Assembly (NCBI RefSeq): GCF_000382045.1
Contig: NZ_KB907455.1
Coordinates: 186,001 to 250,000 of the forward strand
Reading direction: 5' to 3'
Source of the DNA: Variovorax atrisoli 110B
Lineage (GTDB): Bacteria; Pseudomonadota; Gammaproteobacteria; Burkholderiales; Burkholderiaceae_C
Length of the DNA stretch: 64,000 nucleotides
This document shows positions 56,813 through 64,000 of this stretch, piece by piece. Below the pieces are notes generated by a model. The model was not told the origin of the DNA. It did no database searches and saw only the letters and a program-made list of their open reading frames with translations. Every line of letters starts with the position of its first letter. Position 1 is the first letter of the stretch. A program made the translations under genes and the position numbers.

Positions 56813-56982
56813 TTCCCGGGGCCCGCTTGCGGCGATGGCCGCCGGCGGCAAAATAGCGGCCCCACAGCAACGGAAACAAAAGGGCGGGAGGGTCTTGCAG
56901 GTGGACTAAAGTTCACATCTGTCACACCCCCCGGCGTGCCTGACACGCCGAATCGCAGCCTGTCCCTTTTCCCATCGACTTC

Positions 56983-58851
56983 GTGTCAGCCCCCAAAAAT
57001 CTCTCAGCCGGCCTGATCGTCGGCGCCATCGGCGTCGTCTATGGCGACATCGGCACCAGCGTGCTGTACGCCGTCAAGGAAGTGTTCGGGCACGGCCACG
57101 TGCCTTTCACCGTCGAGAACGTCTACGGCATCCTGTCGATGTTCTTCTGGACGCTCACCGTCATCGTCTCCATCAAGTACGTCGTGCTCGTGCTGCGGGC
57201 CGACAACGAAGGCGAGGGCGGCCTGGTCGCCATGCTGGCGCTGGCCTCGCGCGCGGTGCACGACAAGCCCAGGCTGCGCCACCTGCTGCTGGTGGTCGGC
57301 ATCTTCGGCACCTCGCTCTTCTATGGCGACGGGGTCATCACCCCGGCCATCTCGGTGCTCTCGGCGGTCGAGGGCCTGGAGGTGGTGTCGCCGCACTTCA
57401 CGCACTACGTCATTCCGCTCACGCTGGTCGTGCTGTTCTGCCTCTTCGTGGTGCAGAAGCGCGGCACCGCGGGCATCGGCAAGTTCTTCGGGCCGATCAC
57501 GCTGACCTGGTTCCTCGCGATCGCGGTGCTCGGCGTGTCGCAGATCCTGCACCACCCCGAGATCCTGAAGGCGCTGAACCCGTTCTACGCGCTGAAGTTC
57601 ATGTGGGACAACCCCGGCACCAGCTTCATCCTGCTGGGCGCGACCGTGCTGTGTGTGACCGGTGCCGAGGCGCTCTACGCCGACCTCGGCCACTTCGGCA
57701 AGAGCCCGATCCGCATCGCGTGGTTCTCGGTGGTGATGCCGGCGCTCACGCTCAACTACTTCGGCCAGGGCGCGCTGCTGCTGGAGAACCCAGAGGCGGT
57801 GAAGAACCCCTTCTTCATGATGGCGCCGGAGTGGGCGCTGATTCCGCTGGTGCTGCTGGCCACCGCCGCCACCGTGATCGCGTCGCAGGCCCTCATCACC
57901 GGCGCCTTCAGCGTCACGCGACAGGTGATCCAGCTGGGCTACCTGCCGCGCTTGAACATCGAGCACACCAGCGTGCGCACGGCCGGCCAGATCTACATCC
58001 CGCTGGTCAACTGGGGCCTGTTCGTGGCGATCGTGCTGGCGGTGGTCATGTTCCGCTCGTCGAGCAGCCTGGCCGCGGCCTACGGCATCGCGGTGACCAC
58101 CGACATGCTGATCACCACGGTGCTGACCTTCTTCGTGATCCGCTACGCGTGGAAGCTGCCGCTGGCGCTGTGCATCGCCTCCACCGCGGTCTTCTTCGTG
58201 GTCGACTTCCTGTTCTTCGCGTCGAACCTGCTCAAGCTGTTCGAGGGCGGCTGGTTCCCGCTGCTGATCGGCGGCTTCGTCTTCACGTTGATGATCACCT
58301 GGAAGGAAGGCCGCCGCCTGATGGGCGAGGCGCAGCACGCCGACGCCATCGACCTGAAGTCCTTCCTCGACTCGGTGTTCGTGAGCCCGCCCGTGCGCGT
58401 CGACGGCACGGCGGTGTTCCTCACGGCGGAGCCGGGCGTGGTGCCCAACGCGCTGCTGCACAACCTCAAGCACAACAAGGTGCTGCACGAGCAGAACATG
58501 TTCGTAACCGTGCGCAACCACGAGGTGCCTTGGATCCCGATGGACAAGCGCATCGAGATCGAGCCGCTGGGCCACCACTGCTGGCAGATCACCGTCCACT
58601 ACGGCTTCAAGAACGACATCGACCTGCCGCGCGCCCTCGAGAACGCGCGCATGCGCGGCTGCCAGCTGGAGCAGATGACGACGAGCTACTTCCTGTCGCG
58701 CGACGTCGTCATTCCCACGCTGGGCAGCGGCATGGCGCCGTGGCGCGAGAAGCTGTTCGCGCAGATGCACCACAACGCGAGCGGCGCGGCGGCCTTCCTG
58801 GGGCTGCCGAACAACGCGGTGGTGGAGCTGGGGTCGAAGATCGAGATCTGA
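56983..58851 (+). CDS. kup: Potassium transporter Kup
   Basis: 622 aa K+/H+ symporter with twelve membrane segments in the first about 450 residues and a cytoplasmic C-terminal domain. GAIGVVYGDIGTSVLYA, EGEGGLVAMLALA and FYGDGVITPAISVLSAVEGL are family text. Start GTG 56983. Upstream, GGCGTG-CCTGA-CACGCC (56933-56949) can form a hairpin in the leader. Confidence 0.96.
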   Translation: MSAPKNLSAGLIVGAIGVVYGDIGTSVLYAVKEVFGHGHVPFTVENVYGILSMFFWTLTVIVSIKYVVLVLRADNEGEGGLVAMLALASRAVHDKPRLRHLLLVVGIFGTSLFYGDGVITPAISVLSAVEGLEVVSPHFTHYVIPLTLVVLFCLFVVQKRGTAGIGKFFGPITLTWFLAIAVLGVSQILHHPEILKALNPFYALKFMWDNPGTSFILLGATVLCVTGAEALYADLGHFGKSPIRIAWFSVVMPALTLNYFGQGALLLENPEAVKNPFFMMAPEWALIPLVLLATAATVIASQALITGAFSVTRQVIQLGYLPRLNIEHTSVRTAGQIYIPLVNWGLFVAIVLAVVMFRSSSSLAAAYGIAVTTDMLITTVLTFFVIRYAWKLPLALCIASTAVFFVVDFLFFASNLLKLFEGGWFPLLIGGFVFTLMITWKEGRRLMGEAQHADAIDLKSFLDSVFVSPPVRVDGTAVFLTAEPGVVPNALLHNLKHNKVLHEQNMFVTVRNHEVPWIPMDKRIEIEPLGHHCWQITVHYGFKNDIDLPRALENARMRGCQLEQMTTSYFLSRDVVIPTLGSGMAPWREKLFAQMHHNASGAAAFLGLPNNAVVELGSKIEI

Positions 58852-58864
58852 GCCCGGGCGCGGC

Positions 58865-59788
58865 TCAGTCGAACTCCCCCGGCCGCTCCTTCTCGAGCTC
58901 CGCCACGTGCGATGCGATCGCACCCGGCGTGGTGAACCAGATCTCGCCCCGGTCGCGCGCCTGCGCCAGCCGTGCGAGCGCCGTGCGCAGGTGCCGCAGC
59001 CGATAGGGCTGCCCCACGATGTACGGATGCAGCGCCACGCCCATCACCAGCGGCTGCGCGCGCGACTGCTCGAGCATTTCCTCGAAGTTGTCGATCACTA
59101 TCGCGCTGAAATCCTTCGCGTCCATCAGGCGGCCGACGATCATCGGGATGTCGTTGAGCTCCTGCGGGTACGGCACCGACCACAGCGATCCGCCGCCGCG
59201 CGTGCGCATGCGCAGCGGCTGGTCGTCGTGGCACCAGTTGAGCGTGTAGCCGTAGCCGGTCTCCGCCAGCAGGTCGGGCGTGACGGCGCTCTCGGAGATC
59301 CACGGCGAGAGCCAGCCCGCGGGCGCCTGCCCGCTCTCGCGCAGCATCCGCTCTCGGCAGCGAATCAGCAGCGCCCGCTCGTGCTCCTCGTCCAGCACGC
59401 CCTGGCGTTCGGCGTTGCTGTGGCCATGGCCGATCAGCTCGTCGCCGCGCGCCACGAGTGCCTGGACCAGCTCCGGGCAGTGGTCGTACAGCGCGGTGTT
59501 GACGAGCGCCCCGGTCGGCAGCGCGAGCGAATCGAACAGTTCGAGACAGCGCCACGCGCCGACGCGGTTGCCGTACTCGCGCCAGCCGTGTATGAGCACG
59601 TCGGGCTGCGGCGAGGCCGGGCCGATGCATGCGCCCAGCCCGTCGCCGAAGGCGAAATGCTCGACGTTGAAGCCGATGTACACCGCCAGCCGCGCGCCGT
59701 TCGGCCACGCGTAGTCGGGCCGCCGGGTGATGGGCCGGTAGTCGAAGCGGTCGTGCGTGGGGAGCCGGTCGGGCCAGCGCGTGCTCAT
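58865..59788 (-). CDS. Polysaccharide deacetylase-family (PuuE/allantoinase-like) protein
   Basis: 307 aa. NodB-fold protein: RLAVYIGFNVEHFAFG, ALVNTALYDHCPELVQALVARGDELIGHGHSNAERQ, LQ.. C-terminal LHPYIVGQPYRLRHLRTALARL. The GHGHSN metal-binding segment is typical of the group annotated as polysaccharide deacetylase or allantoinase PuuE; hydrolase of a C-N bond is the likely activity. ATG 59788 is preferred; the frame upstream overlaps the next gene. It forms a pair with the NTF2-like gene (10-nt gap). Confidence 0.85.
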   Translation of the reverse strand: MSTRWPDRLPTHDRFDYRPITRRPDYAWPNGARLAVYIGFNVEHFAFGDGLGACIGPASPQPDVLIHGWREYGNRVGAWRCLELFDSLALPTGALVNTALYDHCPELVQALVARGDELIGHGHSNAERQGVLDEEHERALLIRCRERMLRESGQAPAGWLSPWISESAVTPDLLAETGYGYTLNWCHDDQPLRMRTRGGGSLWSVPYPQELNDIPMIVGRLMDAKDFSAIVIDNFEEMLEQSRAQPLVMGVALHPYIVGQPYRLRHLRTALARLAQARDRGEIWFTTPGAIASHVAELEKERPGEFD

Positions 59789-59798
59789 GCGGGCGGCC

Positions 59799-60227
59799 TC
59801 ACAGCACGGCGAGGCCGGCGCGCACCAGCAGCCATTCGGCACTGTCGTTCCAGACATCCATCTGCACGATCAGGCCGTGGCGCACCACGTAGCGGTCGAC
59901 GTATCGGTTGCCCTCGAAGGCCGTGCCGTCCGGCCACGCGCCGTAGAGCGTGCCGAGGCTGTAGACCACCGTTTCCTCCGGCGTGCCGCCGGCCACCGTT
60001 TCGGTGCGCTCGATCTTCTTCTTGACCCAGGCGTAGCGCTTGGCGTTGAAGGCCGAGGTGTCGGCGGGCGCGTGCATCGGGCGGTTGCCGGTGAAGCGGA
60101 TGCGGATGTCGGGCGCGGTGAAGCGCGAGGCCGACTGCGGGTCCGGGATCATCACCAGGCGCAGGAATTCGTCGACCACGGCGGCGGGATCGAGGGCAGG
60201 GCTGCCCTGCGAAATGGATGTGTCCAC
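59799..60227 (-). CDS. SnoaL/NTF2-like domain protein
   Basis: 142 aa, one alpha+beta barrel of the nuclear transport factor 2 superfamily (DEFLRLVMIPDPQSASRF, VYSLGTLYGAWPDGTAFEGNRYVDRYVVRHGLIVQMDVWND). Could be a small hydrolase, isomerase or binding protein; no specific activity is assigned. It is co-transcribed with the deacetylase-family gene, which suggests a joint catabolic step. Confidence 0.8.
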   Translation of the reverse strand: MDTSISQGSPALDPAAVVDEFLRLVMIPDPQSASRFTAPDIRIRFTGNRPMHAPADTSAFNAKRYAWVKKKIERTETVAGGTPEETVVYSLGTLYGAWPDGTAFEGNRYVDRYVVRHGLIVQMDVWNDSAEWLLVRAGLAVL

Positions 60228-60492
60228 GAGGTTCTCCGGAAGTTTTCGGAGGTGGAGACACGCAATTCCCGTGCCGGATGGTTGACTTTATCGGGTTCAG
60301 ATTGTTGACCATCCTGCGCTTTTCGGCTCCCGGCACAATCGCCCCGACGCGCGTTGCCCAGCCAGGCCGGCCGCGGCGGGCCGAAGAGAAAAAAGCCCCC
60401 GCCGGCAAGGACATCGCCGCTTCCGGCAACATCGCGCCCCGATACCCATGCCAATGGCCGCCGCGCCCCGGCAACGCAAGAAAGAACGCCTG
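60228..60492. other. 265-nt divergent gap with repeated GTTGAC
   Basis: Between the NTF2-like gene and gshB. GTTGAC occurs at 60281-60286 and 60304-60309, with flanks ATGGTTGAC and GTTGACCAT. No convincing paired -10 box is seen, and no gene. Confidence 0.4.
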
Positions 60493-61440
60493 ATGAAAAA
60501 CATCCTCTTCGTCGCCGATCCGCTCGATCACTTCAAGATCTACAAGGACACGACTTTCTCGATGATGCGCGAGGCGCAGCGCCGCGGCTACCGTATCGCG
60601 GCCTGCCTGCCGCAGGACATCCAGTGGAAGTCGGGCGGCGTGGTCACGGCCACGGTGCAGCAGATCACGCTTACCGGCGACGCGAAGGACTGGTACCGCG
60701 TCGACATCGCCGAGGCCAAGGCGCTGAAGGATTTCGACGCCGTGCTCATGCGCAAGGACCCGCCCTTCGACGCCGAGTACATCTACGCCACCCACCTGCT
60801 GGAGCAGGCCGAGCGCGAGGGCGCGCACGTGGTGAACAAGCCGCGCGCGCTGCGCGACCACCCCGAGAAGCTCGCGATCATGGAGTTTCCGCAGTTCGTC
60901 ACGCCCACGCTGGTGACGCGCAGCGCGCAGGCCGTGCGCGACTTCCACGCCGAGCACGGCGACATCATCCTCAAGCCGCTCGACGGCATGGGCGGCATGG
61001 GCATCTTCCGCGTGAAGCAGGACGCGCTGAATCTCGGCTCCATCGTCGAGACGCTCAACAAGGACGGCGCCGAGACCATCATGGTGCAGCGCTTCGTGCC
61101 GGAGATCGCTCAGGGCGACAAGCGCATCCTCATCATCGCCGGCGAGCCCGCACCCTTCGTGCTGGCCCGCATTCCGCAGGGCACCGAGGTGCGCGGCAAC
61201 CTGGCAGCCGGCGGCAAGGGCGTGGCCCAGCCGCTCACGCCGCGCAACCGCGAGATCGCCGAGACCGTGGGCCGCGCACTGGCGCCGCGCGGGCTGCTGC
61301 TGATCGGGCTCGACGTGATCGGCGACTCGGTCACCGAGATCAACGTGACCAGCCCGACCTGCTTCCAGGAAATCACCGAACAGACCGGCTTCGACGTGCC
61401 GGCGATGTTCATCGATGCGCTCGAAGCGACCCTGCGCTAG
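60493..61440 (+). CDS. gshB: Glutathione synthetase GshB
   Basis: 315 aa ATP-grasp enzyme joining glycine to gamma-glutamylcysteine. MKNILFVADPLDHFKIYKDTTFSMMREAQRRG is the typical start, which is why ATG 60493 is chosen over 60448. Also IILKPLDGMGGMGIFRV and NVTSPTCFQEI. It completes the pathway begun by gshA. Confidence 0.96.
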   Translation: MKNILFVADPLDHFKIYKDTTFSMMREAQRRGYRIAACLPQDIQWKSGGVVTATVQQITLTGDAKDWYRVDIAEAKALKDFDAVLMRKDPPFDAEYIYATHLLEQAEREGAHVVNKPRALRDHPEKLAIMEFPQFVTPTLVTRSAQAVRDFHAEHGDIILKPLDGMGGMGIFRVKQDALNLGSIVETLNKDGAETIMVQRFVPEIAQGDKRILIIAGEPAPFVLARIPQGTEVRGNLAAGGKGVAQPLTPRNREIAETVGRALAPRGLLLIGLDVIGDSVTEINVTSPTCFQEITEQTGFDVPAMFIDALEATLR

Positions 61441-61473
61441 CAGGGCCGCTGCCGGGCGCGCTGCGGCGATCGA

Positions 61474-63693
61474 TCAGAAGTCGATCGTGCCGCTCACCGC
61501 GAAGGTGCGCGGCGCACCCAGCACCAGGTAGTTGCTGCCCTGCGTGCCGCCCACCGAGGCCCAGTACGACTTGTTGAACAGGTTGTCGATGCGCGCGCGC
61601 AGCGTGAGCAGGCGGCCGTTGCCGAGGTCGACCAGGTAGCGCGCACCCACGTCGAAGCGCGTCCATGACGGCACCGACTGCGTGTTGGCGGCGTTGGCGT
61701 ACTGCTTCGAGGTATAGAGCACGCGGGCGTTGAGCGACAGGTTGCGCACGCCGGGCACGTCCCATTCGGCGCCGAAGTTGGCTTGCTGCCTGGCCACGCC
61801 GATGGCGTTCAGCCCATCGGTGGCGCCGCCTTGCGTGCTCTTCTGCTTGGCGTCCAGCAGCGTCAGGCCGCCGAGCAGGCGCAGGCCCTTGGCGGGCTGG
61901 CCGAACACCGACAGCTCCAGGCCCTGGTTGCGCTGCTTGCCGTAGAGGCCGTAGGTCTGGCCCGAGTAGTAGTACGTCGGCTGGTCGGTGGTGAAGAATG
62001 CCGCGCTCGCGCCGAGCGTGCCGCCGTCGTACTTGACGCCGATTTCCTTCTGCTTGGCCTGGTACGGCGCGAAGATCTCGCCCGCATTGGTGACGGGCAG
62101 GCCGTTGACCGTGCCCGGTGCCACGTTGCCCTTGACGAGGCCTTCGATGTAGTTGGCGTAGGCCGAGACGGTCGGCGTGATCTTGAACACGACGCCGGCC
62201 ACCGGCGTGGTCTTGCTCTTGTCGTAGGTGCTCGACTGCTTGAGCGTGGTGTAGGCGTAGCTGGTCTGCTCGATGGTCTGGCGGCGCGCGCCGAGGGTGA
62301 CGAGCAGGCGGTCTTCCATGAACGACATCGTGTCGGCGACGGCCACGCTCGAGGTGTCGATCCGGTCGGTCAGGCGCGGGTCTTCCAGCGTGTTGCCGGT
62401 GAAGGAGTTGGCGACGGGGTAGGGCGACGCGTAGGGCGCGTAGATGTTGTTGCGGATGGTGCCGCGCGAGATCGTGTAGGCGTTGTCGCGGTCGTTGCTG
62501 TACTTGGCCGCCGAGACCACCACCGTGTGCTTCACCGGGCCGGTGGCGAAGTTGCCGCGCACGCCGATCTCGGCCGTTCCGATGCGGTCCTTGCGGGTGT
62601 TGCTGAAGCGCGTGTTGCTGGTGTTGCCGAAGGCGTCGGCGAGCGTCGGGTTCGACAGCACGTTGTCCTCGTCGCTGCGGCGCACGCCGCCGGCGGCCCA
62701 GGCCGTGATGTTGTCGGTGATGTCGACTTCGCCGCGGAAGGTGGCGAACTTGTCCTTCTCCTTCGAATAGGTCCAGGGCTGGGCGAAGTTGGTTCGGGCG
62801 TCAGGTGCGCGCGGGATCGGCAGCGTCGACGAAGGCGTCAGGCTCGGGCGGCCGTCCTTCAGGTCGTAGTCCTGGTAGCCGAAGTCGGCCGACAGGCGCA
62901 CGTTGCGGTTGTGCCAGTCGAGGCCGACGTTGAAGGCGCTGAGCTGCTGGCTCTCGTTCTTCACGCCGGTGCCGCCTTCGCGGCGCACTGCATTCACGCG
63001 CACGCCGAGGCTGTCGTCGGGGCCGAAGCGGCGCGCCAGGTCGAGGTTGACGTAGCCCTGTCCGCCGGTCTGCACGCCGAAGCCGACGCGGGTGAGCGGC
63101 TCGTTGGGCGCGCGCTTGGGCAGCAGATTGATCGCGCCGCCGATGCCGCTGCCACCGGGGGCCGCGCCATTCAGGAAGGTGTTGGCGCCGCGGAACACTT
63201 CCACGCGCTCGAAGAATTCCGAGGCGATGTACTGGCGCGGCAGCATGCCGTAGAGGCCGTTGTAGGCGACGTCGTCGGAGTACACCGGGAAGCCGCGCAC
63301 CACGTACAGCTCCTGGAAGTTGCCGAAGCCGCGGGCCTGGCGCACCGAGGGGTCGTTGAGCAGCACGTCGGCCACGCTCTTGGCCTGCTGGTCCTGGATC
63401 AGCTCGTTGGTGTAGTTGGTGCTGGAAAAGGGCGTGCTCATCATGTCCTGGTTGCCCAGGATGCCGACCCGCCCGCCGCGCGACACCTGCCCGCCGGCAT
63501 AGGGCTTGGTCAGGCCTTCGGCCGAGGCGTCGGCGCTGGCTTCGACGGTCACGGTGGACAGCGTGCCGCCGCTCGAGACCACCGGCCCTGCAGGCTCTGT
63601 GGCGGTGGTCTGCTGGGCCAGGGCCGCCGCGGCATTCAGCGCGAGCAGCGTTGCGACCACGGTCGGCCGGAGATGGAAGAAGGAAGCGGGCAT
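61474..63693 (-). CDS. TonB-dependent siderophore receptor
   Basis: 739 aa outer-membrane beta-barrel. Signal peptide about 1-25 (HLRPTVVATLLALNAAAALAQQ); plug domain with ELIQDQQAKSVADVLLNDPSVRQARGFGNFQELYVVRGFP and FRGANTFLNGAAPGGSGIGGAINLLPKR; C-terminal strand ends RTFAVSGTIDF with final Phe. Imports a ferric siderophore using ExbB/ExbD/TonB energy. ATG 63693 is preferred over TTG 63711. A Fur box overlaps the promoter. Confidence 0.93.
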   Translation of the reverse strand: MPASFFHLRPTVVATLLALNAAAALAQQTTATEPAGPVVSSGGTLSTVTVEASADASAEGLTKPYAGGQVSRGGRVGILGNQDMMSTPFSSTNYTNELIQDQQAKSVADVLLNDPSVRQARGFGNFQELYVVRGFPVYSDDVAYNGLYGMLPRQYIASEFFERVEVFRGANTFLNGAAPGGSGIGGAINLLPKRAPNEPLTRVGFGVQTGGQGYVNLDLARRFGPDDSLGVRVNAVRREGGTGVKNESQQLSAFNVGLDWHNRNVRLSADFGYQDYDLKDGRPSLTPSSTLPIPRAPDARTNFAQPWTYSKEKDKFATFRGEVDITDNITAWAAGGVRRSDEDNVLSNPTLADAFGNTSNTRFSNTRKDRIGTAEIGVRGNFATGPVKHTVVVSAAKYSNDRDNAYTISRGTIRNNIYAPYASPYPVANSFTGNTLEDPRLTDRIDTSSVAVADTMSFMEDRLLVTLGARRQTIEQTSYAYTTLKQSSTYDKSKTTPVAGVVFKITPTVSAYANYIEGLVKGNVAPGTVNGLPVTNAGEIFAPYQAKQKEIGVKYDGGTLGASAAFFTTDQPTYYYSGQTYGLYGKQRNQGLELSVFGQPAKGLRLLGGLTLLDAKQKSTQGGATDGLNAIGVARQQANFGAEWDVPGVRNLSLNARVLYTSKQYANAANTQSVPSWTRFDVGARYLVDLGNGRLLTLRARIDNLFNKSYWASVGGTQGSNYLVLGAPRTFAVSGTIDF

Positions 63694-63707
63694 GAACGGT
63701 TCAATTT

Positions 63708-63729
63708 GCAAATGAGAACCGTTATTGTT
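63708..63729 (-). promoter_or_regulatory. Putative Fur box upstream of the TonB receptor
   Basis: In the gene sense the sequence reads ACAATAACGGTTCTCATTTG, close to the betaproteobacterial Fur pattern (core TGAGAA-C-CGTTATT on the other strand, matching a 7-1-7 TGATAAT-type dyad in most positions). It sits 15 nt upstream of the start codon, around the expected promoter. Confidence 0.6.
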
Positions 63730-63773
63730 TACTTTTCTGAACCTGCCCGTCGATACTTTCTTGCAATGTCGCC

Positions 63774-63805
63774 AAAAAGCGTCGGGCCAAAGACCGGCTT
63801 CGGCC
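63774..63805 (-). terminator. Weak terminator after the right-edge gene
   Basis: On the minus strand GGCCGAAG-CCGGT-CTTTGGCC forms an 8-bp stem (one G-T pair), directly behind the stop codon, followed six bases later by TTTTT. Imperfect spacing, so moderate only. Confidence 0.4.
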
Positions 63806-64000
63806 TCAGCGCCCGACGTGCTGCCCGTCGACGAACACCTGCAGCTCGCCCGGCGCGAACTGGGTCCACGTCTCGTTGGTGGTGAGCGGCGCCGTCACCA
63901 CCACGGCGACGCGGTCGTTGGGCGTGGTGTGCTGCGCGAAGTCGATCTCCAGGTCCTCGTCCGACAGCTGCGCCGTCACGAACGGGTGGCGGCGCTCCAC
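63806..64000 (-). CDS. Class II glutamine amidotransferase (YafJ-type), 3' end only
   Basis: The last 64 codons are inside the window; the N-terminus with the catalytic Cys lies beyond the right edge. HPFVTAQLSDEDLEIDFAQ, TPNDRVAVVVTAPLTTNETWTQFAPGEL.VFVDG are typical of the C-terminal end of YafJ-like GATase-II proteins. No product is inferred for this partial gene beyond the family. Confidence 0.8.
   Translation of the reverse strand: MERRHPFVTAQLSDEDLEIDFAQHTTPNDRVAVVVTAPLTTNETWTQFAPGELQVFVDGQHVGR

Overview
The window is high-GC (about two-thirds G+C by eye), densely packed chromosomal DNA from a betaproteobacterium. The gene orders hpf-ptsN-hprK, fur/bamE-dapB-exbB-exbD and leuS-lptE-holA-proA, the three-subunit pntAA-pntAB-pntB transhydrogenase, the gshA/gshB types, and the interspersed repeats all point to Burkholderiales, family Comamonadaceae, most likely Variovorax or a close relative. 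The genus is an inference. I saw no rRNA, tRNA, CRISPR array, prophage or transposase gene.

Layout. 1-5150: the end of a VanW/glycosyltransferase-like fusion, a SUKH-type protein, a zinc-ribbon membrane protein and a luciferase-like oxidoreductase. 5274-10068: acyl-CoA ligase, mnmA, a NUDIX hydrolase, a DUF4019 protein and an orphan response regulator. 10500-15271: the pnt operon and fadD. 15347-21170: a dipeptide/oligopeptide ABC importer in the order dppB-C-D-F-A, then mtnN. 22064-26250: DUF1275 protein, corA and a UvrD-family helicase. 26599-28700: hpf-ptsN-hprK, the nitrogen-PTS and ribosome-hibernation group. 28804-32085: fur, bamE, dapB and exbB-exbD. 32187-44471 (minus strand): a complete glycogen pathway, read alpha-glucosidase, glgB, glgX, glgC, glgA, glgP. 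44625-49486: a flavin oxidoreductase/CMD/peroxidase operon, an opine-dehydrogenase-like gene and a Bug-type solute receptor. 49691-55361: leuS, lptE, holA, proA. 55481-61440: gshA, kup, two minus-strand genes and gshB. 61474-63693: a Fur-box-controlled TonB receptor. At the right edge is the 3' end of a class II glutamine amidotransferase.

The least explained DNA is non-coding. First, a 772-bp long inverted repeat (39768-40539) splits the otherwise tight glycogen operon between glgB and glgX. Its outer 100-nt arms are 93 % identical, it contains several nested perfect hairpins, and base composition is mirror-skewed on both sides. Second, a family of about 90-bp two-hairpin repeats occurs at seven places plus one diverged copy, both inside operons and at gene borders. 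Two copies in the same orientation bracket the 17-kb block that separates exbD from leuS. These elements are the best candidates for something undescribed.
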